A model generated the notes under the pieces. It ran no database searches. It saw only the letters and a program-made list of their open reading frames with translations, and had not been told where the DNA came from. Source: Halovivax cerinus (GTDB taxonomy: Archaea; Halobacteriota; Halobacteria; Halobacteriales; Natrialbaceae). From it: 64,000 nucleotides of DNA. The stretch is taken from positions 2,666,001 to 2,730,000 of the forward strand of contig NZ_CP101824.1 in assembly GCF_024498195.1 (NCBI RefSeq), given 5' to 3'. Below, piece after piece: positions 55,374 through 64,000 of the stretch; position 1 is the first letter of the stretch; each line of letters starts with the position of its first letter. The position numbers and the translations under genes were made by a program.

Positions 55374-56135
55374 ATGCAGGGACAAGCCCAACAGCAGGCC
55401 TACGACCGCGGCATCACGATCTTCTCACCTGATGGCCGACTCTATCAGGTCGAGTACGCCCGCGAGGCCGTCAAACGTGGTACGGCGAGCATCGGCATCC
55501 GAACGAGCGACGGCGTCGTTCTCGCGGTGGACAAGCGGATTCCCTCGCCACTGTTAGAGGACTCCTCCGTCGAGAAGATACACAAGGCAGACGACCACAT
55601 CGGCATCGCGAGCGCCGGTCACGTCGCCGACGCCCGTCAGCTGATCGACTTCGCCCGTCGCCAGGCCCAGGTAAACCAGTTGCGCTACGGCGAACCGATC
55701 GGCGTCGAGGGGTTGACGAAGGAGATCACGGATCACATCCAGCAGTACACGCAGGTCGGCGGCGCGCGCCCGTTCGGGGTCGCACTGATCGTCGGCGGCA
55801 TCCAAAACGGCGAACCGCGCCTCTTCGAGACCGATCCCTCCGGGACGCCGTACGAGTGGAAGGCCCTCGCGGTCGGCGCCGACCGGGCCGAACTCCAGGA
55901 GTACCTGGAAGAACACTACGACGACGACGCGACGCTCGACGACGGCATCACCCTCGCGCTCGACGCGCTGGCCTCCGTCAACGACGGCTCGCTGCTTCCC
56001 TCGGAGGTCGGACTGTCCACCGTCGACGTCGAGACTGAGTCCTTCGAAATCTTCGACCAGGACCGGATCGAGTCCGCCCTCGACGATGCGGACCTTCTGG
56101 GCGAAGACGAACCGGAAGACGACGACGAGGAGTAA
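55374..56135 (+). CDS. psmA: Proteasome subunit alpha
   Basis: 253 residues. The alpha-subunit N-terminus is intact: QQQAYDRGITIFSPDGRLYQ and VEYAREAVKRGTASIGIRTS, the helix H0 and gate segment that close the 20S barrel. Then VVLAVDKRIPSPLLEDSSVE and HIGIASAGHVADARQLIDFA. The C-terminus is very acidic (DLLGEDEPEDDDEE). It forms the outer rings of the 20S proteasome together with a beta subunit encoded elsewhere. Confidence 0.98.
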   Translation: MQGQAQQQAYDRGITIFSPDGRLYQVEYAREAVKRGTASIGIRTSDGVVLAVDKRIPSPLLEDSSVEKIHKADDHIGIASAGHVADARQLIDFARRQAQVNQLRYGEPIGVEGLTKEITDHIQQYTQVGGARPFGVALIVGGIQNGEPRLFETDPSGTPYEWKALAVGADRAELQEYLEEHYDDDATLDDGITLALDALASVNDGSLLPSEVGLSTVDVETESFEIFDQDRIESALDDADLLGEDEPEDDDEE

Positions 56136-56185
56136 TCGCGACGTCCTTCGTTCGCCCCCTCCGCCGAGCGACCGCGTCGTTCGGC

Positions 56186-56229
56186 CAGCCCGTCCGCGTC
56201 CACTCGTCAGCCCGTCCGCGTCCACTCGT
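56186..56229. repeat. Two perfect 22-bp tandem repeats
   Basis: CAGCCCGTCCGCGTCCACTC + GT is repeated without change at 56186-56207 and 56208-56229, with a partial third copy (CAGTCCGTCCG) after it, in the 216-base gap between psmA and sdo1. Confidence 0.9.
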
Positions 56230-56351
56230 CAGTCCGTCCGATGGACGGTTCCGGCGTTTCGGTCGGCGTGCGCCGGGAACCGAGAGCGACCGTCGGATCG
56301 GGTCGGACGCGTCGGGAAACACTCTTGTAATCGCCCGGGAAATTTACCGGT

Positions 56352-57077
56352 ATGATATCACTCGACGAGGCGGTGACGGCGCAACTCGAGTCACACGGGG
56401 AGCGCTTCGAGGTCCTGGTCGATCCGGACGCAGCGCTCGCCATCAAGCGCGGCGAGTTCGACGGTGACCTGGAGGACGTCATCGCTGCGGAGGACGTCTT
56501 CGAGAACGCCTCCCGGGGCGATCGGCCGGCGGAGACGGCACTGGAGGACGTCTTCGGGACGACCGACCCGCTCGAGATCATCCCCGAGGTGATCGACCGC
56601 GGCGAGATCCAGATCACGGCCGAACAGCGCCGGGAGATGCAAGAACAGAAGCGAAAGAATCTGATAACGCGCATCGCGCGCAACGCGGTGAACCCGCAGA
56701 TGGACGACGCCCCGCACCCACCAGACCGTATCGAGAGCGCCCTGGAGGAGGCGGGATTCCAGGTCGACCCGATGGAACCGGTCGAAGAACAGGTCGACGA
56801 CGCGCTCGACGCGCTTCGGCCGGTCATTCCGATCCGGTTCGAGGAGGTGACGATCGCGGTGTCACTCCCGGCGGAGTACGCCGGCAGCACGCAGGCGAAA
56901 GTACGCCAGTACGGCGATTTAGAGCGCGAAGAGTGGCAGGCTGACGGCTCCTGGATCGGCGTCGTCACGTTTCCGGCCGGCCTCCAGAACGACTTCTACG
57001 ACCTCGTCAACGAACACACGAGCGGCGAGGCCGAGACGCAGGTGGTCAAGGACAAGGACGACCTGAACACGCGATAG
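56352..57077 (+). CDS. sdo1: Ribosome maturation protein SDO1 (SBDS)
   Basis: 241 residues. FYSH domain at the N-terminus (LESHGERFEVLVDPDAALAI, AAEDVFENASRGDRPAETAL), helical domain with EQRREMQEQKRKNLITRIAR and DAPHPPDRIESALEEAGF, and a C-terminal ferredoxin-like domain (RFEEVTIAVSLPAEYAGSTQ). It releases the anti-association factor from the large ribosomal subunit. Position after psmA is conserved in Archaea. Confidence 0.97.
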   Translation: MISLDEAVTAQLESHGERFEVLVDPDAALAIKRGEFDGDLEDVIAAEDVFENASRGDRPAETALEDVFGTTDPLEIIPEVIDRGEIQITAEQRREMQEQKRKNLITRIARNAVNPQMDDAPHPPDRIESALEEAGFQVDPMEPVEEQVDDALDALRPVIPIRFEEVTIAVSLPAEYAGSTQAKVRQYGDLEREEWQADGSWIGVVTFPAGLQNDFYDLVNEHTSGEAETQVVKDKDDLNTR

Positions 57078-57269
57078 ATCGGTTCGAACCGGATCGGGAC
57101 GCCTTCGGCTGCCGGGCGTACTCGGTTCACTCGCCACGGGATTCAAGACGGTTGAGTGCGTAGATTGCGCCATGGCTCACCGAACACGAATGGGGGTGAC
57201 GGACTACCATCGCTGATCTCGACCCGGCGGGACGACGAGCGGCGAGCCCTCGCGTGTCCGGCGATCGAA

Positions 57270-57283
57270 CGGCGAGCGCTCGC
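57270..57283. other. 14-base perfect palindrome between sdo1 and hflX
   Basis: GGCGAGCGCTCGCC, with a near copy (GCGGCGAGCCCTCGC) 30 bases earlier. The 290-base gap 57078-57369 shows no gene. It may be a terminator hairpin or operator. Confidence 0.4.
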
Positions 57284-57369
57284 CCCGTCGGCGGACGAGC
57301 AGGTGGTGCTCGCTATCCCACGCGACGACCGGCGGGTGTGAGACTGTCGAGATCGGGGTGGCGCCGTCG

Positions 57370-58671
57370 ATGAACGCCGTCGTCGCCAAACGCGTCGACT
57401 CGGGCGTCCCGGACACGAGTGAGATCACCGACCTCGCGTCGGCCGCCGGCTACACCGTCGTGGGCGAGTGTACACAGACGCGAAGCGCGGATCCCGCGTT
57501 ACAATTTGGCGAGGGAAAAGTCGACGAACTCGCAGCCCTCGTCGCAGAGACGAGCGCGGCGACCGTCGTCTTCGACAACCGACTCGGCCCGTACCAGACG
57601 TACAACCTCGGCCGCCGCCTACCCGAGGGCGTCGAGGTGATCGATCGATTCACGCTCATCCTCGAGATCTTCGGCCAGCGCGCCCAGACGCGTACGGCCC
57701 AACTCCAGGTCGAACTGGCGCAATTGCGCTACGAGTTGCCGCGTGCGGAAGCGAAGGCGAGCCTCGCCCGACGCGACGAACACCCCGGATTCATGGGACT
57801 CGGCGAGTACGACGAGAGCCGGGAGGAGGACATCAAGGCCCAGATCAGTCGAATCCGGGACGAGCTCGACTCGATCGAACGGACCGAAGAGCAACGGCGC
57901 GAGCGCCGCCGGGATTCGGGGTTCGACCTGGTCGCGCTGGCGGGCTATACGAACGCCGGCAAATCGACGCTACTCCGACGGCTGGCGAGCGACGTGGCCG
58001 TCGACGAGAACGAGGACCTCCACCCGGATCTCGACGCGACCGCCCGGTCCGAAGACCGCCTCTTCACGACGCTGGGAACGACGACGCGCCGTGCCGACAT
58101 CGAGCCGCGCGACGTGCTGGTCACGGACACCGTCGGGTTCATCTCCGATCTCCCACACTGGCTCGTCGAGTCGTTCAAGTCGACGCTGGATTCGGTCTAC
58201 CGGGCCGACCTGGTGTTACTCGTCGTCGACGTCAGCGAACCGATCGACTCGATCCACGAGAAACTCGTGACCAGCCACGACACGCTCTACGAGCGAAACG
58301 AGGCGCCGATCGTGACGGTCTTCAACAAGATCGATCGGGTGAGTGAGGACGATCTCGCCGAGAAGCGCGACGCCCTCTCCGGACTCGCGCCGAACCCGGT
58401 CGCGGTGAGTGCTCGCGAGGGCGAACACGTCGACCGGCTGTTAGCGCGTATCGACGCGGACCTCCCCGACTGGGAACGCGAGCGCCTCGTCCTTCCGATG
58501 ACCGACGAGACGATGAGCGTCGTCTCGTGGATCCACGACAACGCCCACGTCGAAGACGTCACCTACGGCGATACGGACGTTCACGTCGCGTTCGAGGCGC
58601 GTCCGGAGATCGTCTCCAGGGCGCGGACGCGTGCGGGTGACCTGCGCGAGATCGCCGCCGACTCGGTCTGA
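57370..58671 (+). CDS. hflX: HflX, ribosome-associated GTPase
   Basis: 433 residues. N-terminal HflX domain with AAGYTVVGECTQTRSADPAL, QFGEGKVDELAALV and FDNRLGPYQTYNLGRR; a coiled linker rich in Arg and Glu (DSIERTEEQRRERRRD); then the G domain: G1 LAGYTNAGKSTLLRRL, G3 DTVGFISDLPHWL, G4 FNKIDRV. It binds the large ribosomal subunit and can split stalled ribosomes. ATG 57370 is used; a GTG at 57358 would add four residues. Confidence 0.95.
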   Translation: MNAVVAKRVDSGVPDTSEITDLASAAGYTVVGECTQTRSADPALQFGEGKVDELAALVAETSAATVVFDNRLGPYQTYNLGRRLPEGVEVIDRFTLILEIFGQRAQTRTAQLQVELAQLRYELPRAEAKASLARRDEHPGFMGLGEYDESREEDIKAQISRIRDELDSIERTEEQRRERRRDSGFDLVALAGYTNAGKSTLLRRLASDVAVDENEDLHPDLDATARSEDRLFTTLGTTTRRADIEPRDVLVTDTVGFISDLPHWLVESFKSTLDSVYRADLVLLVVDVSEPIDSIHEKLVTSHDTLYERNEAPIVTVFNKIDRVSEDDLAEKRDALSGLAPNPVAVSAREGEHVDRLLARIDADLPDWERERLVLPMTDETMSVVSWIHDNAHVEDVTYGDTDVHVAFEARPEIVSRARTRAGDLREIAADSV

Positions 58672-58741
58672 GACGTCGATCGGCGTTCGGCTGCCGGTCT
58701 CCCACGCAAACCCTTTTCCCGCCGTCCGGTGGCGATGTGGC

Positions 58742-60016
58742 ATGGTCACTCACGACACGCTCTACGAACTGTACGAGTCCTACGACACGGACGCGCTGCG
58801 GGCGTATCAGGAGTTCGTCGACCTCCTTCCACCGGTGGACTCTCGGGTCGTTCTGGAGTTCTGGGAGCGGGCGGACGCCGAACTCGAGCGACGGAAGGAC
58901 CGAATCCGATCGGCCTTCGACGCCGGTGAGACGCTCGCCGGCGTGGCCTCGCGCGCGACCCGCGATCAGGCGTTCACCGCGCTCGATCTGTACTCGTCGC
59001 ACGGGCGGCCCGTCACGGTCCTCGTTCTGGACGTCGACGAGACGCTTCGCTCGGCCGGAGGGACGGACAACGAGATTCCGCTCGAGACCCTCCACGCAAT
59101 CACCGAGTTTCACGAGGCGGGCGTCCCCGTCGTGATCTGCACCGGGCAGACGCTCGAGAACGTCAAGGGATTCGCGATTCAGGGACTCGGCAGCGAACTC
59201 GTCCACTCGGGCGATCTCGCGATCGTGTACGAGGCGGGGACCGGCGTCTTCGCGCCGGGACACGGCGCCGAGACGAAGCAGTTGCTGTACGACGACCTGG
59301 CTGAATCCATCCGTTCGATCTTCGAGGACGTCCGTGGTCGCGTCCTGACCGAGGCGCCCGCGGACCTGCGTCGCGGCTGTCACCTGCAGGGTAACGAGTT
59401 CAACGTCACGGTAAAGCCCAACTACGAGATCGGCTCGCCCGCCGCTCGCGAATTGATCGACGACGCGCTCGTCTACCTGCTCGACCTGCTCGCCGACGCC
59501 GTCGACGAACACCTGTCGGCGGCTGGATCTGACGCGTCGATCGAGCCCGGACGCGTCGATCACCGTTCGCTGACGCGGGCGTTCTACGCGGACGCCGATC
59601 CCGAGATCCGACGTGTGCTCGAACGCGACGGTGTCTATCCGGGGACCGACGCGAACGGCCGATCCGACGCCTATACGGACGTACTGGAGCGCATCGACGT
59701 CGCGTACTACGAGGCCGACGCCGCCGAGATCGGTAGCCGGGAACTCACCAAGGTGGCGGGTGTCGAACGGGCGTTCGACGTCCTCGACGTGGCGGATCCG
59801 TTCGCGCTCGTCATGGGCGATTCGAAGAGCGACCTGCGGGTGATGGAGTGGGTGGCCGAGACCGACGCGGGCATCGCTGCGGCGCCGGAACACGCCTCCC
59901 AGGCGGTTCTCGAACACGCACTCGCGACCGACGAACTCGTCTTCGACCGCGGAAAGAGCGTCGACGTTCTGCGGACGATCGCGGCGATGAACGAGTTCGC
60001 CCTGTTGCGCGAGTGA
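58742..60016 (+). CDS. HAD superfamily hydrolase with helical N-terminus
   Basis: 424 residues. The first 100 residues are helical (LYELYESYDTDALRAYQEFV, FWERADAELERRKDRIRSAF). The HAD core starts with VLVLDVDETLRSAGG (motif I, nucleophile Asp), continues VPVVICTGQTLENVKGFAIQ and ends with ALVMGDSKSDLRVMEWVAET (motif IV). A C2-type cap (residues 200-340) is likely. Related proteins are phosphatases of sugar phosphates; substrate unknown. It follows hflX by 70 bases on the same strand. Confidence 0.92.
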   Translation: MVTHDTLYELYESYDTDALRAYQEFVDLLPPVDSRVVLEFWERADAELERRKDRIRSAFDAGETLAGVASRATRDQAFTALDLYSSHGRPVTVLVLDVDETLRSAGGTDNEIPLETLHAITEFHEAGVPVVICTGQTLENVKGFAIQGLGSELVHSGDLAIVYEAGTGVFAPGHGAETKQLLYDDLAESIRSIFEDVRGRVLTEAPADLRRGCHLQGNEFNVTVKPNYEIGSPAARELIDDALVYLLDLLADAVDEHLSAAGSDASIEPGRVDHRSLTRAFYADADPEIRRVLERDGVYPGTDANGRSDAYTDVLERIDVAYYEADAAEIGSRELTKVAGVERAFDVLDVADPFALVMGDSKSDLRVMEWVAETDAGIAAAPEHASQAVLEHALATDELVFDRGKSVDVLRTIAAMNEFALLRE

Positions 60017-60153
60017 GCGGCTTCGACCGTGACGGTCGCGTCTCGTCTCCAGTGGTGCTCTGTGCTCCCGAGGTTCGAGCCAGTCTGCGGGTCGGTCCGT
60101 TCGCCTCGCGTGCTTTCGCGGTTCTTTTCATCCGGGTCCACCAAGTGAGGCGT

Positions 60154-61284
60154 ATGACGCTCACGGACGAACAGCGCGCGATTCGGGACGTCGTTCGCGA
60201 TTTCGCGCGCGAGGAGATCCGCCCGACGGCGCGCGAGGCCGACGAAACGCAGTCGTTCCCGGAGGACGTCTGGGACGGCCTCGCGGAGCTCGACCTGACC
60301 GGCCTGACCGTCCCCGAGAAGTACGGCGGATACGACGCGGATCCGGTGACGGCGAGCGTCGTCTACGAGTCGGTCGCGTACGGGTCGCTCGCGGTCGCCA
60401 CGGCGCTGTCCGTCCACGGGCTCGCGACGTCGTGCATCCGGAGCTTTGGCTCCCCGTCCCAGCAGGAACGCTGGCTCCCGGAGATGGCCGACGGGCGACC
60501 AGTCGGCGCGTTCGCGCTCTCGGAACCGCACGCGGGATCGAACCCCGCCGCCATGACCACCGAGGCCCGGCGGGAGGGCGACGAGTACGTCATCGACGGC
60601 GAGAAGCAGTGGATCACGAACGGCGTCCGCTCGGGTGTGATCATCCTCTTCGCGAAGACCGACCGCGACGACCCCGACTCCGTCACGCAGTTTCTCGTCC
60701 CGAAGGACGTCGACGGACTCACGGTCGGGGAGACGGAGGACAAACTGGGACTCCGGGCGAGCGACACGACGTCGCTCACGTTCCACGGCGTACGCATTCC
60801 GGCCGAAAACCGACTGACTGAGGAGGGACGTGGTCTCTCCGCTGCGTTCGAGATTCTCACCGGCGGACGCGTCGCCATCGCCTCGCAGGCGGTGGGACTG
60901 GCCGACCACGCCCTGGAGGAGGCGATCGACTACAGCCAGGAGCGCGAGCAGTTCGGCGGACCGATCGCCGACATCCAGTCGGTCCGACACACACTCGCGG
61001 AGATGGCGGCCCGGACGGAGTCGGCACGACGGCTCACCCGTCACGCGGCCCGTGAGCGCGCTGCGGGCGCGGACGACGCGCCGATGGCCGCGAGCATGGC
61101 GAAGTACGTCGCCAGCGAGGCGGCGATGGACGTGACGAACGACGCCGTCCAGCTCCACGGCGGCTACGGCTACGTCACCGAAGGCGAGGTCGAACGCCTC
61201 TACCGCGACGCGAAGATCACCGAGATCTACGAAGGGACGACGGAGATCCAGAAGACCGTCATCGCGCGCCACCTGCTCGACTGA
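60154..61284 (+). CDS. Acyl-CoA dehydrogenase
   Basis: 376 residues. FAD and substrate motifs: GAFALSEPHAGSNPAAMTT, GEKQWITNGVRSGVII, TGGRVAIASQAVGLADHALE, and the catalytic base Glu in AKITEIYEGTTEIQKTVIAR. It oxidises an acyl-CoA to the 2-enoyl-CoA and passes electrons to ETF; butyryl-CoA-like chain length is common for this type. A stand-alone gene here. ATG 60154 starts MTLTDEQRAIRD, the standard N-terminus. Confidence 0.95.
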   Translation: MTLTDEQRAIRDVVRDFAREEIRPTAREADETQSFPEDVWDGLAELDLTGLTVPEKYGGYDADPVTASVVYESVAYGSLAVATALSVHGLATSCIRSFGSPSQQERWLPEMADGRPVGAFALSEPHAGSNPAAMTTEARREGDEYVIDGEKQWITNGVRSGVIILFAKTDRDDPDSVTQFLVPKDVDGLTVGETEDKLGLRASDTTSLTFHGVRIPAENRLTEEGRGLSAAFEILTGGRVAIASQAVGLADHALEEAIDYSQEREQFGGPIADIQSVRHTLAEMAARTESARRLTRHAARERAAGADDAPMAASMAKYVASEAAMDVTNDAVQLHGGYGYVTEGEVERLYRDAKITEIYEGTTEIQKTVIARHLLD

Positions 61285-61420
61285 CGGCGGCGCCGTCCTG
61301 GATCGGGCCGACACCCCGTCGCGTTCGGCGGCCCGTTTCTCCGTCGTCGAGTCCCCCAGGAAATTCGCCCGCACCCCGCCCACCGATACGACTTTCTTCG
61401 ACCGCCGTCTCCGCCAACCC

Positions 61421-61960
61421 GTGACCGAGTACGACGCGGTCGTCTACGATCTGGACGGAACGCTGGTCCGCCTGGACGTCGACTGGAACGCGGTGGCCCG
61501 CGAAGTTCGGGCGATTTATCGCGAGGCCGGCGTCGAACCGCCGGCCGAGGACGCCTGGACGCTGTTGACCGGGGCTGCCCGGATCGATCGCCGCGAGGAC
61601 GTCGAGTCCGTCATCGCAGCCCACGAGTGCGACGGCGCGGAGACCGCCGATCGCCTCCCGCTTTCCGATCACGTCGTCGACCGGTCTATCCCGGTCGGGA
61701 TCTGCTCGCTCAACTGCGAGAGCGCCTGCCGGATCGCGCTGGAACGCCACGGGCTGCTCGAGTCGGTCGAACGCGTGATCGGTCGGGATTCCGTTCCGGC
61801 GATGAAACCCGATCCGGAACCGTTGCTCACGGCGATCGATGCGCTTCCCGTCTCTCACGAGAACGTCCTGTTCGTGGGCGATTCGGGGAGTGACGCGACG
61901 ACCGCCGAACGCGCCGGCGTGTCGTTCCAGTACGTCGAGGACGTCCTCGACACCGAGTAG
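61421..61960 (+). CDS. HAD family phosphatase (phosphoglycolate phosphatase-like)
   Basis: 179 residues with a GTG start at 61421: V(M)TEYDAVVYDLDGTLVRLDV, where DLDGT is HAD motif I. Motif II is VGICSLNCE, motif III the Lys in VPAMKPDPEPLL, motif IV LFVGDSGSDATTAERAGVSF. The cap is small (residues 20-80). Reaction: removal of phosphate from a small metabolite. No ATG is available before motif I, which supports GTG. Confidence 0.92.
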   Translation: MTEYDAVVYDLDGTLVRLDVDWNAVAREVRAIYREAGVEPPAEDAWTLLTGAARIDRREDVESVIAAHECDGAETADRLPLSDHVVDRSIPVGICSLNCESACRIALERHGLLESVERVIGRDSVPAMKPDPEPLLTAIDALPVSHENVLFVGDSGSDATTAERAGVSFQYVEDVLDTE

Positions 61961-62032
61961 GAAGACCGGTCAGGATTCGATCCGTCCCGCCTGCGGTCCG
62001 ACTCGGCGGCTAGCCGGCGGCGACTCGGAACG

Positions 62033-62278
62033 TCAGTTCGTCACGTCGTTTTCCTGCCGTTTCGCGTACGCGAAGACGGCGAGGCCGGTGACCAGCCAGA
62101 CGACGGCTCCCACGCGAATGGCGAACTCGGCGCGGGTACCCCAGGTGGGCAGGTCTGCAGGGATCGAGAGGACGGCGACCGTCGGTGCGCCGACGACGAT
62201 CGTCAGGACGAACGTCACCTGCATCACCCAGCCGTAGTCGAGGCCCTCGGGCGAACTCGTTTCGACGGGTTCTGGCAC
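62033..62278 (-). CDS. Small haloarchaeal membrane protein, 81 aa
   Basis: Two membrane segments: WVMQVTFVLTIVVGAPTVAVLS and IRVGAVVWLVTGLAVFAYAK, with an amphipathic loop (IPADLPTWGTRAEFA) between. N-terminus polar (MPEPVETSSPEGLDYG) and C-terminus charged. Such short two-helix proteins are conserved in haloarchaea without known function. It is convergent with the HAD gene and divergent from panB. Confidence 0.85.
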   Translation of the reverse strand: MPEPVETSSPEGLDYGWVMQVTFVLTIVVGAPTVAVLSIPADLPTWGTRAEFAIRVGAVVWLVTGLAVFAYAKRQENDVTN

Positions 62279-62489
62279 ACCGGAACTCTCGCTGCCGGTA
62301 CCTTAAAGTCGACGTCACGCACCCGGAGTGGGTCGCCAGCGCATCGTACGGCGCCGCGTTCCTCATCGTGCCTCGCGTTGGATCATTCGCGCGTCTTAGG
62401 GGTAGCACGTACGGCGTCGTCCGCTCCGATCGCGGCACGGTGGGACGCCAACCGGTGGAATTTACCCCATCGAGCCGAAGGAATCCACT

Positions 62490-63302
62490 ATGACGACCGT
62501 CCGCGACCTGCGAGCCAAGGCGGGGTCCGAACCGATCACCATGCTGACGGCCTACGACGCTCCGGCGGCGGAGATCGTCGACGAGGCCGGCGTCGACGTG
62601 ATCCTCGTCGGAGACAGCGTGGCGAACGCGGCGCTCGGATACGAGACGACGCTCCCGGTCGACGTCGACGCGATCGCCCACCACGTCGGCGCGGTCACCA
62701 GAGCGACAGAGGACGCGATGGTCGTCGCCGACATGCCGTTCCTCTCGTTCGGGACGGACGAGCAATCGGCGATCGAGAACGCCGGGCGAATGCTACAGGA
62801 AGAGGGTGCGGACGGAGTCAAACTCGAGAGCGGTCCACACACCGTCGACATCACCCGGCGCCTCGTCGAACTGGGGATCCCGGTGATGGCCCACCTCGGA
62901 CTGACACCCCAGCACGTCAACCAGTACGGCGGGTTCCCGCGCCAGGGAACCGATCAGGAGAGCGCAGAGCGGATCCTCGAACTGGCCCGTGAGCACGAGG
63001 ACGCCGGCGCGTTCGCGCTCGTTCTGGAACACGTCCCGTCGAACGTCGCGCGGGACGTCACGAACGCGATCGAGATCCCGACGATCGGGATCGGGGCCGG
63101 ACCCGAGTGCGATGGGCAGGTACTCGTCTTCCACGACGCCGTCGGGATCAGCGAGTGGTCCCCGTCGTTCGCGGCGCAGTTCGGCGACGTCAGGGCCGAG
63201 ATGTCGTCGGCCGTCACCGAATACGTCGACGCCGTCGAGTCGGGAGCGTTTCCCGCCGACGAACACAGTCACGAGGAAGCGGATCTCGACGAACTGTACT
63301 GA
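62490..63302 (+). CDS. panB: PanB, 3-methyl-2-oxobutanoate hydroxymethyltransferase
   Basis: 270 residues. PanB motifs: MLTAYDAPAAEIVDEAGVDV, LVGDSVANAALGYETTLPV (metal Asp), VVADMPFLSF, GVKLESG, VMAHLGLTPQ and the catalytic Glu in FALVLEHVPSNVARDVT. It makes ketopantoate from 2-oxoisovalerate and methylene-THF, the first step to pantothenate and CoA. The folate donor links it to folD/glyA in the same window. ATG 62490 begins MTTVRDLRAK as usual. Confidence 0.96.
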   Translation: MTTVRDLRAKAGSEPITMLTAYDAPAAEIVDEAGVDVILVGDSVANAALGYETTLPVDVDAIAHHVGAVTRATEDAMVVADMPFLSFGTDEQSAIENAGRMLQEEGADGVKLESGPHTVDITRRLVELGIPVMAHLGLTPQHVNQYGGFPRQGTDQESAERILELAREHEDAGAFALVLEHVPSNVARDVTNAIEIPTIGIGAGPECDGQVLVFHDAVGISEWSPSFAAQFGDVRAEMSSAVTEYVDAVESGAFPADEHSHEEADLDELY

Positions 63303-63316
63303 CGGTTCCGCCAGAG

Positions 63317-64000
63317 TCACGACCGCGGCGAGACCGCGGTCTCGACGAACGACGCCAGTGCGTCGTTGAACGCGTCCGCGCGTTCGACCATCGACAGGTG
63401 GGCCGCGTCTTCGATCTCGACGAGCGACGCGTTGGGTATCGAGTCGGCGAGGTACTCGTGGAACCACGGGGGCGTGAGCTGGTCGTCGCTCCCGTAGAGG
63501 GCCAGGGTGGGGACGGTAATCTCGTCCAGTCGATCGCGGACGTCGAATCTGTGACAGGTGAGAAAATCGCGGTGGGTGACGGCCGACCCCGTCTCGCGCA
63601 TGGTTTCGATCGACCGTTCGCGCGTCGTCCGATCGGGATCGAGAAAGAGCTTGCCGGGCTCGTGGAGGAACTGGATCGCCCGTTCGAAATCGTCTTCCAG
63701 CCACTCTAGCAGGTCCGCCAGGACACCGAGGCGAGCGCCCGTCCCGGTGAGGACGGCCGCGTCGACGTCGGGGTCGCGTTCGAGGAGGAGGTGCTGGACG
63801 ACGGCACCACCGAGGGAGTTGCCGACGAGGACGCGGTCGTCGGTCTCCTCGAGGACGGCGAGAACGTCGTCCGCGTACGCCGAAAGCGTCTGGTACCCGG
63901 CCGTGGCGTCGACGTCGTCCGATTCGCCGTGGCCACTCAGGTCGAGCGTCGTGATCGGAAACTCGGTTGCCAGGGGGAGTTGTGCGTTCCAGACACGACC
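63317..64000 (-). CDS. Alpha/beta hydrolase, C-terminal part (runs off the window)
   Basis: 228 residues are visible; the start lies beyond base 64000. The strand and oxyanion region read TTLDLSGHGESDD, the nucleophile elbow is GNSLGG (Ser in LVGNSLGGAVVQHLLLE), the acid is in LALYGSDDQLTPP and the catalytic His in EDAAHLSMVERADAF. It is a soluble esterase-like enzyme of the lipase/haloperoxidase type; substrate unknown. It is convergent with panB, 14 bases between stops. Confidence 0.9.
   Translation of the reverse strand, partial: GRVWNAQLPLATEFPITTLDLSGHGESDDVDATAGYQTLSAYADDVLAVLEETDDRVLVGNSLGGAVVQHLLLERDPDVDAAVLTGTGARLGVLADLLEWLEDDFERAIQFLHEPGKLFLDPDRTTRERSIETMRETGSAVTHRDFLTCHRFDVRDRLDEITVPTLALYGSDDQLTPPWFHEYLADSIPNASLVEIEDAAHLSMVERADAFNDALASFVETAVSPRS

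Overview
The window is 64 kb of densely packed chromosomal DNA from a halophilic archaeon (class Halobacteria). The evidence is the high GC content, very acidic proteins rich in Asp and Glu, mostly leaderless genes with a TATA element about 25-35 bases before the start codon, and archaeal information genes (eIF-1A, proteasome alpha, RNase P proteins, SDO1). Other typical genes are the ferredoxin-dependent 2-oxoacid oxidoreductase and a haloarchaeal TbsP-type regulator. I cannot place the genus. I see no rRNA, tRNA, CRISPR array, insertion sequence or prophage.

Layout. 1-4.1 kb: end of a membrane protein, an aldo/keto reductase, an NSUN-type RNA m5C methyltransferase with a small partner, and a SatD/HTH plus membrane protein pair. 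4.3-9.8 kb: a carbohydrate ABC importer (ATPase, two permeases, convergent lipoprotein binding protein and small membrane protein); the ATPase is frameshifted inside Walker A. 10.2-15.6 kb: the Hsp70 system grpE-dnaK-dnaJ. 15.6-18.8 kb: small hypothetical genes and a DUF892/YciF-like protein. 18.8-30.8 kb: central metabolism (acyl/acetyl-CoA synthetase, methylmalonyl-CoA mutase large subunit and epimerase, KorAB, aminotransferase, UbiA prenyltransferase). 31-43.7 kb: eIF-1A, a D-lactate/glycolate-type dehydrogenase, a ThDP enzyme, an OBG/YchF-like GTPase, acetyltransferase, an N4-cytosine DNA methyltransferase of the CTAG (Zim) type, MutY, a class III aminotransferase and a PadR regulator. 43.7-49.6 kb: small conserved proteins, a VOC protein, FolD and GlyA. 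49.8-53.2 kb: a stand-alone CHAT-domain (caspase-like) protease, an AT-rich stretch with an orphan promoter, and TbsP. 53.4-57.1 kb: part of the archaeal proteasome/RNA-processing superoperon (rnp3, methyltransferase, rnp2, psmA, sdo1). 57.4-64 kb: HflX, two HAD hydrolases, acyl-CoA dehydrogenase, PanB and a partial alpha/beta hydrolase.

Themes. Two genes look broken by one missing base each (ABC ATPase near 4480; 5' end of the gene near 45000), and an SPFH-like remnant lies between the mutase and the epimerase. Intergenic regions carry short tandem repeats at several places: two long TC microsatellites (24 and 22 copies) and 22-25 bp minisatellites at about 8.1, 28.6, 38.7 and 56.2 kb. The tetranucleotide CTAG is scarce, matching the encoded methyltransferase.

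Most promising for new biology: the CHAT protease with the orphan promoter next to it, the strong double hairpin near 44.1 kb, and the palindromic operator/TATA element of the PadR gene.
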